Below are positions 35,914 to 44,358 of a stretch of 64,000 bases of DNA, piece by piece; within the stretch, counting starts at the first letter, position 1; every line of letters begins with the position of its first letter. A program made the translations under genes and the position numbers. The DNA is from Roseiarcus sp963824475 (GTDB lineage Bacteria > Pseudomonadota > Alphaproteobacteria > Rhizobiales > Beijerinckiaceae). Below the pieces are notes generated by a model. The model did not search any database and was not told the DNA's origin. It saw only the letters and a list, made by a program, of their open reading frames with translations. The DNA lies in NCBI GenBank assembly GCA_963824475.1, contig CAWGPR010000005.1, positions 1 through 64,000 on the forward strand, given 5' to 3'.

Positions 35914-37244
35914 CAGGCTGCTGAAAAAGTTGCTGCGTCTGCGCAACCGGGGAGGCAGGCGCGATTTTTTGCCGTTGGATGCGGCTCATTTTTGAGGTTT
36001 TGGCCTGCGGTTGGGTCATTGTTCTCTGGCTTTTCACGCCGCCGGACACACTTCGCCGCTTGGAGCCAGGAGCTTGGGCAGGCGAACGATGTTGTAGGCG
36101 GCGATGGCGAAGACGAAGACGGCGCGGACCTTGTCGAGGCCGCGCACCTTCACCTGCGTCAGGCCGCCCACCGTCTTGGTCCAGCCGAAGGATTCCTCGA
36201 TGCGCTTGCGCAGCCGCTGGCCCCGGGTTTAAGCCCGGGGGCGAGGCTTGCGGCGACCTCCGGCGGGACGGCGGTCTTGCGCGCCTTGCCGGTCTTGCTC
36301 ACCGTCCCGTTGATCGCCACATGCGGCGCGATCCCGCGCGCCTTCAAGCCTTCGACGAAAGCCTCGGCGTCGTAGTTCTTGTCGGCGCCGAGGGTTGCGC
36401 CTTCGGGCACCCGCTCGCTCATGCGCGCGGCCGCCTCGCGCTCGGCCGTTCCCGTCGCCAATGTGGCCTCGGCCGCCACCCACAAGACCGTTGCGGTTCT
36501 CCATCAAGACGTGGCCAAGATAGGCCAGACGGCTCTCCTGCCCGGCGCCCTTGCGGCAAAGGCGCGCATCCTTGTCGGTCGTCGAGGCGTGCGTCGCGTT
36601 CGATCGCCTGGTCTTGCGGAAGTTGATCTCGCCATTGCGCCCCGGCCCAGGCGGCTCGCCCGAACCGTCCTTGGGCCGAAAGCTCTTCATCGACGCCCAG
36701 GCTTTCAACATCGTTCCATCGACCGAAAAATGCTCGGCGCTCAGAAGCCCCTTCACCTCCGGCAGGCCGAGGAGCGAAGACAGAAACTCCTGCGCAATCT
36801 CGTGGGTGAGCAGGCGGTCGCGGTTCTTGGAGAAGGTCGAGGCGTCGAAAACCTTTTCGTCGATCGACAGCCCGACGAACCAGCGAAACAGCATGTCGAA
36901 CTCCAGCCGTTCGACCAGCTGCCGCTCCGAGCGGATCGAATAGAGAAGCTGCAGAAGCGAAGCTCGCAGAAGGCGCTCCGGCGGGATGGACGGACGCCCG
37001 ATCCCCTCGTAAAGCGCGGAAAACGCCCGGTCGAGATCAGCCAGCGCCGCATTGGTCAATCGCCGCATCGCCCGCAGCGGATGCTTCGCCGCTATGCGCG
37101 CCTCGACGTCGACGTAGGAGAACAACGCCCCGCTCGTCCGATCCTCGCCCCGCATCAAAACCCCCTCGCGAATCGCAACGTCCACGGAATCACGCAATGA
37201 GAACAAACACCAGCGCCTCTTCGCCCAACTTCTTCAGCAGCCTG
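35914..37244 (-). mobile_element. IS5-like insertion sequence, copy B
   Basis: 1,331 bases, same ends as copy A, with CTAG on both sides (35910-35913 and 37245-37248). Orientation is opposite to copy A. The left CTAG supplies the dsbB stop codon. Confidence 0.85.
36034..37155 (-). pseudogene. IS5-like transposase, interrupted by a palindrome (copy B)
   Basis: Start at 37155 (MRGEDRTSGALFSYVDVEAR); leaves frame at the palindrome CCCCGGGTTTAAGCCCGGGG (36221-36240); the RKRIEESFGW block and stop follow in another frame to 36034. Differs from copy A by scattered substitutions. In the part after GLVG the frame also departs from copies A and C (near 36480, extra bases in GCCGCCACCCACAAGACC), so this copy has a second defect. 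Confidence 0.8.
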
Positions 37245-37364
37245 CTAGATCCTGATCGCCCGTTACGGCGGCCGGCCGGAGGTCTGGGCGCGGCCGAGGT
37301 TGCGGCGAAGCGCTCCTCGGCGTCGCGCGCAGGTCCGACCGCATCGACACCCTGATCGCGATGA

Positions 37365-37381
37365 TGTAAGCATCCCTTACA
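37365..37381 (+). promoter_or_regulatory. Palindromic operator-like site before tetR-type gene
   Basis: TGTAAG-CATCC-CTTACA, a perfect inverted repeat with six-base arms, ends directly at the tetR start codon. A position like this is typical for self-repression by a TetR protein. Confidence 0.5.
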
Positions 37382-38034
37382 TGACTTGGAGCAAGGACAA
37401 ACCCAGCGAGGGCGACGCGCCGCGCGGCTATCATCACGGCAATTTGCGCGAGACGCTGATCCGCGCGGCGCTGGAACTGATCGCGAGGAAGGGGACAGCG
37501 GGGTTCACTTTTGCAGAGGCCGCCCGCTTTGCCGGGGTGAGCCCGGCGGCGCCCTATCGGCATTTCCGCGACCGCGACGAGCTGATGGCAAGCGTGGCGC
37601 TGCGCGGCTTCGAGCAGTTCGAGGCGACGCTGGCGCGGGCCTGGGATGGCGGACGCCCGGATGCGTTCATTGCGTTGGATCGGCTCGGCAAGGCCTATCT
37701 CGAATTCGCCCGCGGTCAGCCCGCGTTCTACTCGGCGATGTTCGAAGCCGGCGTCCCCGTTGGGGCCAATCCCTTGCTGCGGGAGGCGGGTGGACGGGCT
37801 TTCGACGTGTTGCGCGGGGCCGCGGACGCGGTCTGTGCGGCAATGCCCCCGGCCGGCCGCCCACCGGCCTTGATGGTCGCTCTCCACATCTGGGCCGTGG
37901 CGCACGGCGTCGCTTCGCTGTTTGGCCGTGGCGATGGTGCGCAACGCGCGCTGCCGATGTCTCCAGAGGAACTCCTGGAGGCGCACGTGCTGGTCTATTT
38001 GCGGGGGCTCGGGATCAGCGGGGCGCGGCCGTGA
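37381..38034 (+). CDS. TetR/AcrR family transcriptional regulator
   Basis: 217 residues. The N-terminal helix-turn-helix is clear: HHGNLRETLIRAALELIARK, then FTFAEAARFAGVSPAAPYRHF and DRDELMASVALRGF. The C-terminal ligand domain resembles the WHG-containing group of TetR proteins (LHIWAVAHGVASLFG). ATG 37381 follows a palindrome that may be its operator. The next gene (DUF2852, same strand) has its own TTGACA promoter with an overlapping inverted repeat, a possible target. A long palindromic repeat separates them. The ligand is unknown. Confidence 0.85.
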   Translation: MTWSKDKPSEGDAPRGYHHGNLRETLIRAALELIARKGTAGFTFAEAARFAGVSPAAPYRHFRDRDELMASVALRGFEQFEATLARAWDGGRPDAFIALDRLGKAYLEFARGQPAFYSAMFEAGVPVGANPLLREAGGRAFDVLRGAADAVCAAMPPAGRPPALMVALHIWAVAHGVASLFGRGDGAQRALPMSPEELLEAHVLVYLRGLGISGARP

Positions 38035-38078
38035 CGGGTGCGGCCGCTCAGCGCAATTCAGCGCTAAAACTCACAACC

Positions 38079-38200
38079 ACCTCGTCCTGAGGTGCCGCGA
38101 AGCGGCCTCGAAGGACGCCCCCGCGGGCGCCGACGGAGCCGAGAGCTGGAGCATGCTTCGAAACGCCGCGCTTACGCGCGGCCCTTGAGCCATGAGGTCA
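38079..38200. repeat. Long palindromic repeat (CCTCGTCCTGAGG type), copy 1
   Basis: Begins CCTCGTCCTGAGG, contains GCGAAGCGGCCTCGAAGGA and the inverse half GCTTCGAAAC, and ends GAGCCATGAGGT. It belongs to the large imperfect palindrome common in Hyphomicrobiales intergenic regions; two more copies lie at 45490 and 60308. This is the most diverged of the three. Confidence 0.75.
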
Positions 38201-38292
38201 CTTGAAGCGAGACCGTTCCGAAGCTCCACCTTGGAGTTCCAATTAAGCATTGCGGGGCTTCGGGCGCCGCGTCGCAGCTGAACAAGAGGGAC

Positions 38293-38337
38293 TTGACAAA
38301 GGCTGCCGTCCCGAAGTAAATGTTCATTACATTAACA
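38293..38337 (+). promoter_or_regulatory. Promoter with operator-like inverted repeat
   Basis: TTGACA (38293-38298), an 18-base spacer and TAAATG (38317-38322). An imperfect palindrome TGTTCATTACATTAACA overlaps the -10 element and probable start site. It lies 14 bases before the DUF2852 gene and could be bound by the upstream TetR protein. Confidence 0.5.
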
Positions 38338-38351
38338 CGTGAGGACGCGCC

Positions 38352-38810
38352 ATGCCTATCATTCTCACCGTCTTGGGGTTCCTGTGGTGGTGGCCGATCG
38401 GTCTGCTGCTTCTCGGCCTCTTTCTCGGGCGCGGAAAGTTCGGCTGTCGGCGTCATTTAGCTTACGCAGGGGATGAGCCAATGTTCGACAGGGATCACGG
38501 TCGGGATCGCTGGGAACGCAAGATGACCCGCTTGCAGGAAAAGATGGAGAAAGTGCGCGATCGGATGGACCGGGTGACGAGCGGCGGCGACTGGTTCGGG
38601 CCCTCGACGAGCGGAAACCGCGCCTTCGACGAATACCGCTCGGAAACGTTAAAGCGCCTCGAAGAGGAGCAGCACGAGTTCAAAGATTTCCTTGCACGGC
38701 TGCGCTTCGCCAAGGACCGCGCCGAGTTCGATCAGTTCATGGCCGAGCGGCGCAGCCGTCCTTTCGAGCCGGGTTCGCAAGCCGAGCCGCCGACCGATCC
38801 GCGCGACTGA
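38352..38810 (+). CDS. DUF2852 domain-containing membrane protein
   Basis: 152 residues: one N-terminal membrane segment (IILTVLGFLWWWPIGLLLLG), a charged region with likely coiled coil (MTRLQEKMEKVRDRMDRV), and the conserved end GNRAFDEYRSETLKRLEEEQ then FLARLRFAKDRAEFDQFMAE. The family is widespread in Hyphomicrobiales and has no known function. It has a promoter of its own with an operator-like repeat, and a hairpin follows downstream. Confidence 0.8.
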   Translation: MPIILTVLGFLWWWPIGLLLLGLFLGRGKFGCRRHLAYAGDEPMFDRDHGRDRWERKMTRLQEKMEKVRDRMDRVTSGGDWFGPSTSGNRAFDEYRSETLKRLEEEQHEFKDFLARLRFAKDRAEFDQFMAERRSRPFEPGSQAEPPTDPRD

Positions 38811-38852
38811 CGTTCCACCAGCCTCGGCGGCTCCTTGGCCTTAAGTCTTTGC

Positions 38853-38886
38853 AGCGGGGCGCCATTTCGAATGGCGCCCCGTTTGC
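38853..38886 (+). terminator. Hairpin terminator after the DUF2852 gene
   Basis: GGGGCGCCATT / AATGGCGCCCC is an 11-base perfect stem with a TCG loop, followed by GTTTG. It is a strong hairpin with a weak T run. Confidence 0.65.
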
Positions 38887-38989
38887 GCGTCAAGGCGACC
38901 GGACAAATGTGCGCCGGACGATAGAGCTTCGACCTCCTCGGTCGCCTGTCCGGGATCGACTGGCTCGTGTTAATCAGAACATTATGCAA

Positions 38990-39022
38990 TTGGTTGCAAA
39001 AAATGGCAACCAATGCTATACG
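38990..39022 (+). promoter_or_regulatory. Promoter with inverted repeat, repeat copy 2
   Basis: TTGCAA (38994-38999) and TATACG (39017-39022) are 17 bases apart. The -35 element and spacer lie within the inverted repeat TTGGTTGC ... GCAACCAA (38990-39013), a layout typical of a repressor site. Copy 1 of this repeat lacks the inverted repeat. Confidence 0.5.
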
Positions 39023-39211
39023 TTTCAGTTAGGCGGATCGAAGGAGCCGTCTCGCGAGCCGCGTTGAGATGAAAGTGGGGAATGGGAACGCGCTTCAGAT
39101 GTTTTGCACACAACCTGAGACGTGAGCCCGATTTTTTGATTTTTTCGGTCGTAACCCATTGAAAAGTCCCAATTCCGAAAAATAAACGCTAGCATATGCA
39201 AGCTATTTTAC
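38990..39211 (+). repeat. Promoter-bearing intergenic repeat, copy 2
   Basis: Diverged relative of 31989-32260: promoter, GGCGGATCGA, then ATTTTTTCG at 39139 followed by GTCGTAACCCATTGAAAAGTC and AAAAATAAACGCTAGC. The tail is cut by the IS630 element at 39212. Gene-free apart from this. Confidence 0.55.
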
Positions 39212-39213
39212 TA

Positions 39214-40286
39214 GAGCGTGATGTTTTCAAGCTTGTCCGTATCCGGCGTTGGCGAAGTAGTTGGCGCACTCTTTGGCGGTGTAGGCGCCGAGCAGTTCGC
39301 CGATAGCGGCGACGACCGTCTCGAGGGTTCGCGCCGCCGCCTTGCGCAAGAGATGCTTGAACTTGGCGAAGACCTGTTCGATCGGGTTCAGATCGGGCGA
39401 GTATTTGGGGAGAAAGAACAGCTTCGCCCCGGCTGAGCGGATGGCTTGGCGAACCGCCTCGCCCTTGTGGCTGCCGAGGTTGTCCATGATCACCACGTCG
39501 CCTGGCTTAAGCGTGGGGGCCAGCGCCTTCTCGACATAGGTTCGAAAGCCTTCGCCGTTGATCGGACCGTCGATGAGCCACGGCGCCTCGATGCGGTCGT
39601 GACGAAGCGCGGCGACAAAGGTCATGGTTTGCCAATGGCCATGAGGAACTTTGGCCACCAATCGTTCGCCTTTGGGCGCCCAGCCGCGCAGCGGCTCCAT
39701 GTTGGTCTTCGTCCAGAGTCTGCCTCCGCGAAGGCGGAGGTCTCGTCGATGAACACCAGGCGCTTGGGGTCGATCCGGCTCTGGCGCTTCGTCCACTGGG
39801 CGCGCCGCCGCGCCACGTCAGGCCGATCGCGTTCGCTGGCGACGACGGTTTTTTTTGAAGCTGAGCTTCTCGGCGTGAACGAAATTCCACACCGATCGAT
39901 AATCGACCTTAAGGCCGCGCTCCGCGAGTTCGGCCACCAGCCCGCGCAAGGTGAAGGCGCCGTCCCGGACGCGCCGGGCCAGAAAGGCCGCGTGCTCGCC
40001 AGCGATCGCCTTGGGCTTGCGTCCGCCCATCCGGCCGGGCGCGACGCTCCCCGTCTCCCCAAACCGCCGCACCCAATTGATCACCGTGCTTGGCGCGACC
40101 CCGAAGCGCGCCGCCAATTCATGCCGCGACAGCCCGCCTTGCAAAACCACCGCTATCGCCCGCTCCCGAAGATCGATCGAATAAGGCTTTCCCATCCATG
40201 CTGGCCTCCTTCCCAGCCAGGACGGTGAATCAGAACGACGCTGATTCGGGAATCCCCCTCCGATTGAGCCCGAATTCATCCCGCTC
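39214..40286 (-). mobile_element. IS630-family insertion sequence D
   Basis: Ends GAGCGTGATG..TTC and the inverse of GAGCGGGATG..TTC, each next to TA (39212-39213 and 40287-40288), as expected for IS630 insertion at TA. The right TA lies in the CTAG where the IS5-like copy C later inserted. Confidence 0.8.
39227..40195 (-). pseudogene. IS630 transposase in three reading frames
   Basis: Start at 40195 (GKPYSIDLRERAIAVVLQGG, N-terminal HTH). The frame changes at a run of eight A (39849-39856 on the plus strand as T), where slippage could be programmed as in other IS630 elements. It changes again at an inserted 18-base palindrome CCTCCGC-GAAG-GCGGAGG (39723-39740), just after the first catalytic motif VFIDET. 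The remainder carries VIMDNLGSHKGEAV (D) and YSPDLNPIEQVFAKF (E). The palindrome probably makes this copy inactive. Confidence 0.8.
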
Positions 40287-40289
40287 TAG

Positions 40290-41621
40290 CAGGCTGCTGA
40301 AAAAGTTGCTGCGTCTGCGCAACCGGGGAGGCAGGCGCGATTTTTTGCCGTTGGATGCGGCTCATTTTTGAGGTTTTGGCCTGCGGTTGGGTCATTGTTC
40401 TCTGGCTTTTCACGCCGCCGGACACACTTCGCCGCTTGGAGCCAGGAGCTTGGGCAGGCGAACGATGTTGTAGGCGGCGATGGCGAAGACGAAGACGGCG
40501 CGGACCTTGTCGAGGCCGCGCACCTTCACCTGCATGAGACCGCCGACCGTCTTGGTCCAGCCGAAGGATTCCTCGATGCGCTTGCGCAGCCGCTGGCCCC
40601 GGGTTTAAGCCCGGGGGCGAGGCTTGCGGCGACCTCCGGCGGAACGGCAGTCTTGCGCGCCTTGCCGGTCTTGCTCACCGTCCCGTTGATCGCCACATGC
40701 GGCGCGATCGCGCGCGCCTTCAAGCCTTCGACGAAAGCCTCGGCGTCGTAGTTCTTGTCGGCGCCGAGGGTTGCGCCTTCGGGCACCCGCTCGCTCATGC
40801 GCGCGGCCGCCTCGCGCTCGGCCGTTCCCGTCGCCAATGTGGCCTCGGCCGCCACCACAAGACCGTTGCGGTTCTCCATTAACGCATGGCCGAGATAGGC
40901 GAGCTTGCTCTCCTGACCCGCCCCTTTCTTGTAAAGCCGCGCATCCTTATCCGTCGTCGAGGCGTGCGTCGCGTTCGATCGCTTGGTCTTGCGGAAGTCC
41001 GCCTCGCCGTTGCGCCCCGGCCCAGGCGGCTCGCCCGAACCGTCCTTGGGGCGAAAGCTCTTCATCGACGCCCAGGCCTTCAGAAGCGTCCCGTCGACCG
41101 AAAAATGCTCCGCGCTCATGAGCCCCTTCACCTCCGGCAGGGCGAGCAGCGAAGCCAGAAACTCTTGCGCGATCTCGTGGGTGAGCAGGCGGTCGCGGTT
41201 CTTGGAGAAGGTCGAGGCGTCGAAAACCTTTTCGTCGATCGTAAGCCCGACGAACCAGCGAAACAGCATGTCGAACTCCAGCCGTTCGACCAATTGCCGC
41301 TCCGAGCGGATCGAATAGAGAAGCTGCAGAAGCGAAGCTCGCAGAAGGCGCTCCGGCGGGATGGACGGACGCCCGATCCCCTCGTAAAGCGCGGAAAACC
41401 TCGCGTCGAGCTCAGCCAGCGCCGCGTTGGTCAGTCGCCGCATCGCCCGCAGCGGATGCTTCGCCGCTATGCGCGCCTCGACGTCGACGTAAGAGAACAA
41501 GGCCCCGCTCGTCCGATCCTCGCCCCGCATCCGCCTCTCCCCGACTCGCCTGCCGAGCCCAGAGAATCATGCGGCAAAGGCAAACACCAGAGCCCTCTCG
41601 GCCGACTTCTTCAGCAGCCTG
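40290..41621 (-). mobile_element. IS5-like insertion sequence, copy C
   Basis: 1,332 bases with the same ends as copies A and B. CTAG flanks both sides (40286-40289 and 41622-41625). The left CTAG contains the TA at the right end of IS630 D; the right CTAG was later the target of IS630 E. Confidence 0.85.
40410..41530 (-). pseudogene. IS5-like transposase, interrupted by a palindrome (copy C)
   Basis: Start at 41530. Catalytic motifs as in copy A (EHFSVDGTLLKAWASMKSF, LGADKNYDAEAFVEG). The same palindrome CCCCGGGTTTAAGCCCGGGG (40597-40616) separates the N-terminal frame from RKRIEESFGW and the stop at 40410. Apart from this, the frame is intact, so expression would need frameshifting at the palindrome. 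Confidence 0.85.
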
Positions 41622-41624
41622 CTA

Positions 41625-42789
41625 GTCTCATGTCCCACAAATAGCTTTACATATACGTTCGACCTTGTCGAGGATTTGCTGGCTTGTGGCGGTCCAGACG
41701 AAGGGAGTTGCTTTCGCGTTGTAGGCTTTGACGAAGACCTGGATCTTGGCGATGAGGTCCTTCGCACTGATAAAGGATCCGCGCCGGATCTGGCGTTGGG
41801 TTATCAGAGCGAACCAGCGTTCGACCTGATTGAGCCATGACGAATAGGTCGGCGTGAAATGCAGGTTGAAGCGAGGTCTTTTCGCGAGCCAGGCCCGGAT
41901 CTCCGGGTGCTTGTGCGCGGCGTAGTTGTCGACCACCAGGTGGAGATCGAGGTCGCGGGGGACATTGGCTTCGATGTGCTTCAGGAAGCTCAGGAACTCC
42001 TGATGTCGGTGGCGGGCGCGGCATTGCGCGATGACCTGACCGTTGGCGATATCGAGAGCGGCGAACAGCGTCGTCGTTCCATGCCGATAGTAATCGTGGG
42101 TCACCCCTTCGATGTAGCCGAGCCCCAGAGGCAGGATCGGTTGGCTACGTTCAAGCGCCTGGATCTGCGTCTTTTCGTCGACGCACAGAACGAGGGCGTG
42201 ATCTGGCGGATTCAGGTACAGACCAACAATGTCCCGGACCTTGTCAACGAACTCCGGATCGGTGGATAGCTTGAAATGTTTGGAGCGGTGAGGCTGTACG
42301 CCGAACAAAGCGAAGGTTCGCGCGACTGTGCTTTTCGAAAGGCCGGTCGTTGCGGCGGCAGAGCGCACGGTCCAGTGCGTCGCGTCGGCGGGCTTGCTGT
42401 CCAGGACGGTGCGCAGAAGCTCCGCCACTCGCTCTTCGTCGTGGGTTCTCGGGCGCCCGGGCCTCGCCTCGCCGTACAGGCCGACAAGGCCTTGATCGAA
42501 CCATTTCTTGCGCCAATGGCACACGGTCGGGTTCGAGACTCCCAGCCGTCGGGCTATGCTGAGATTGGTCTCGCCTGAAGCCGACCCCAGAATGATCTGG
42601 GCTCGACGAACCAGGCTGTGAGGGGCCGAACGCGATCGACCCAACCGCTCGAGTTCTTCCCGCTCTATGGCGCTCAGCGACACCAAACGATCCTGCGGTC
42701 TTCCAGTGCGCGCCACGATCCGCTCCCAAGCAAAAACGAATCATGGCGATCCCCGCAGATTATGTAAAGATATTTGTGGGACATGAGAC
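41625..42789 (-). mobile_element. IS630-family insertion sequence E
   Basis: Near-perfect terminal repeats GTCTCATGTCCCACAAATA at both ends (inverted), flanked by TA (41623-41624 and 42790-42791). It inserted into the TA of the right CTAG of IS5-like copy C. The element looks complete and recent. Confidence 0.9.
41628..42716 (-). CDS. IS630 family transposase
   Basis: 362 residues, uninterrupted. The N-terminal HTH_29-type region has ARRLGVSNPTVCHWRKKWFD; a second helix-turn-helix has TGLSKSTVARTFALFGVQ. The catalytic DDE residues lie in LVLCVDEKTQIQAL, LHLVVDNYAAHKH and YSSWLNQVERWFAL. The stop is almost at the tip of the element. It is the only clearly intact transposase in the 32-43 kb zone. 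Confidence 0.9.
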   Translation of the reverse strand: MARTGRPQDRLVSLSAIEREELERLGRSRSAPHSLVRRAQIILGSASGETNLSIARRLGVSNPTVCHWRKKWFDQGLVGLYGEARPGRPRTHDEERVAELLRTVLDSKPADATHWTVRSAAATTGLSKSTVARTFALFGVQPHRSKHFKLSTDPEFVDKVRDIVGLYLNPPDHALVLCVDEKTQIQALERSQPILPLGLGYIEGVTHDYYRHGTTTLFAALDIANGQVIAQCRARHRHQEFLSFLKHIEANVPRDLDLHLVVDNYAAHKHPEIRAWLAKRPRFNLHFTPTYSSWLNQVERWFALITQRQIRRGSFISAKDLIAKIQVFVKAYNAKATPFVWTATSQQILDKVERICKAICGT

Positions 42790-43021
42790 TAGATCCTGCC
42801 GACTCTCGTGAAGGTTCGGCGCATATTTTCGGACGCAATACGGCGAGCGCCCCAAACGGAGTTTGCCAGCGTCCCATCCCGGTTCACTTGCGCAACGTCC
42901 CTGGCGGCGCGGCGACATTTCAACGCGTCGCGCCCCTATTTACTCCGCATTATTGTTTCTACAATTATGTCTATGCCACGTCAATTAGGTAGAACTACGC
43001 TTACGTCTCTGGCGCCAAGCC

Positions 43022-44335
43022 TCACGCCTCAGCGATCACATGAAAGAACGAGCCCGTGATCCGGCCTCTTCGCGAGCCTGCGGGCGCTTCCGGCGCACTG
43101 TACACGTCGCGGACATAGGCAAAGGGATCGTCGCCGCCGGTCGCGGCGATGGTCGCATAGTGGAACTCGTGGCCGCGCAGGACTGAGTCCGCGCCCCCAA
43201 GCGCGCAATCGGAGGCGAGGCGGGCCGCGCGATAGCCGAGCGTCATCCTACGCTTTTCGAAGCTCGTCTCGACGCCGAGCAGGCCCGCCATCGGATGGGC
43301 GACGCCGGACGCGTCGGTCAGGCTTTGGCCCAGCGCCATATAGCCCCCGCATTCGCCGTGCACCGGGCGCGTCTCGGCGAAACGGCTGAGACCTTCGCGA
43401 AACCGGGCCGCGGCCGCAAGCCGGCCGGCATGCAATTCCGGGTAGCCGCCTGGAAGCCAGCACAGATCGCAGTCCTCAGGCGGCGGCTCGTCGGCGAGCG
43501 GCGAGAAGGAGACGATTTCGGCCCCGGCCGCCCGCCAGCCTTTCACGAGATGCGGGTAGATGAACGAGAACGCCGCGTCGCGAGCGAGCGCGACGCGCTG
43601 TCCCGGCGGCCGTAGCGCGACGGGCGCGGGCGCGAACGAAGCGCAAACGAGCTCGCCGGCCGAAGCGAGCACGCGGCCGCAATCGACATACGTCTCGATA
43701 AAGTCGGCGATCGCCTCGAGCCGCGCCTCGAGCGCCTCCGTCTCGCCCGCCTGCACAAGGCCCAGATGGCGCTCGGGCAGAGCAACCTTCTCGTTGCGCG
43801 GCAGCGCGCCCACGACCGGGACGCCCATCGCCTCGATCGCCTCGACAACAAGCCGGCGATGGCGCTCGCTGCCGACGCGATTGACGATGACGCCAGCGAC
43901 TTTGAGCCGCCCGTCATAAGACCCGCAGCCTTTGACGATCGCCGCCGCCGACTGCGCCTGGCCCGACACGTCGATGACCAGCAGGATCGGCATGCCGAGC
44001 GCCGCCGCGACATCGGCCGAGGCGCCGGTGCGCCCGCCCTCGCTCGGGACGCCGTCGAACAGTCCCATCGAAGCTTCGCAAAGCGCGAGCGCGCTTTGTC
44101 CCGCCGATTGGGCGGCGAGCGCGGCCAGAAGCTTAGGCGGCATGGCCCAGGAATCGAGATTGACGCCCTCGCGTCCCGACGCCGCCGCGTGAAAGGCCGG
44201 ATCGATGTAGTCGGGACCGGACTTGAGGCCGACGACGTCGACGCCCCGGCGCCTGAACGCGCGCAAAAGACCGAGCGTCACCGTGGTCTTGCCGCTGCCA
44301 GAGCGAGGCGCGGCGATCATGAGGCCGCGGGTCAC
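43022..44335 (-). CDS. cobB: Cobyrinate a,c-diamide synthase CobB
   Basis: 437 residues. The N-terminal ATPase part has LMIAAPRSGSGKTTVTLGLL (P-loop), SGPDYIDPAFH and EASMGLFDGVPSEG; the C-terminal glutamine amidotransferase domain has LCWLPGGYPELHA and the nucleophile Cys in PVHGECGGYMALG. Amidates side chains a and c of (hydrogeno)cobyrinate using glutamine and ATP. Usual length for the family. Divergent from cbiD, with only 23 bases between the starts. Confidence 0.9.
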   Translation of the reverse strand: MTRGLMIAAPRSGSGKTTVTLGLLRAFRRRGVDVVGLKSGPDYIDPAFHAAASGREGVNLDSWAMPPKLLAALAAQSAGQSALALCEASMGLFDGVPSEGGRTGASADVAAALGMPILLVIDVSGQAQSAAAIVKGCGSYDGRLKVAGVIVNRVGSERHRRLVVEAIEAMGVPVVGALPRNEKVALPERHLGLVQAGETEALEARLEAIADFIETYVDCGRVLASAGELVCASFAPAPVALRPPGQRVALARDAAFSFIYPHLVKGWRAAGAEIVSFSPLADEPPPEDCDLCWLPGGYPELHAGRLAAAARFREGLSRFAETRPVHGECGGYMALGQSLTDASGVAHPMAGLLGVETSFEKRRMTLGYRAARLASDCALGGADSVLRGHEFHYATIAATGGDDPFAYVRDVYSAPEAPAGSRRGRITGSFFHVIAEA

Positions 44336-44358
44336 CGCTCCGCCCCTAGGCAGAGCCG

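Noticed and set aside
39849..39856. T8 run in IS630 D as a GANTC-linked error
   Set aside because: It is a homopolymer, and IS630 elements can use programmed slippage at A runs; unrelated to GANTC.
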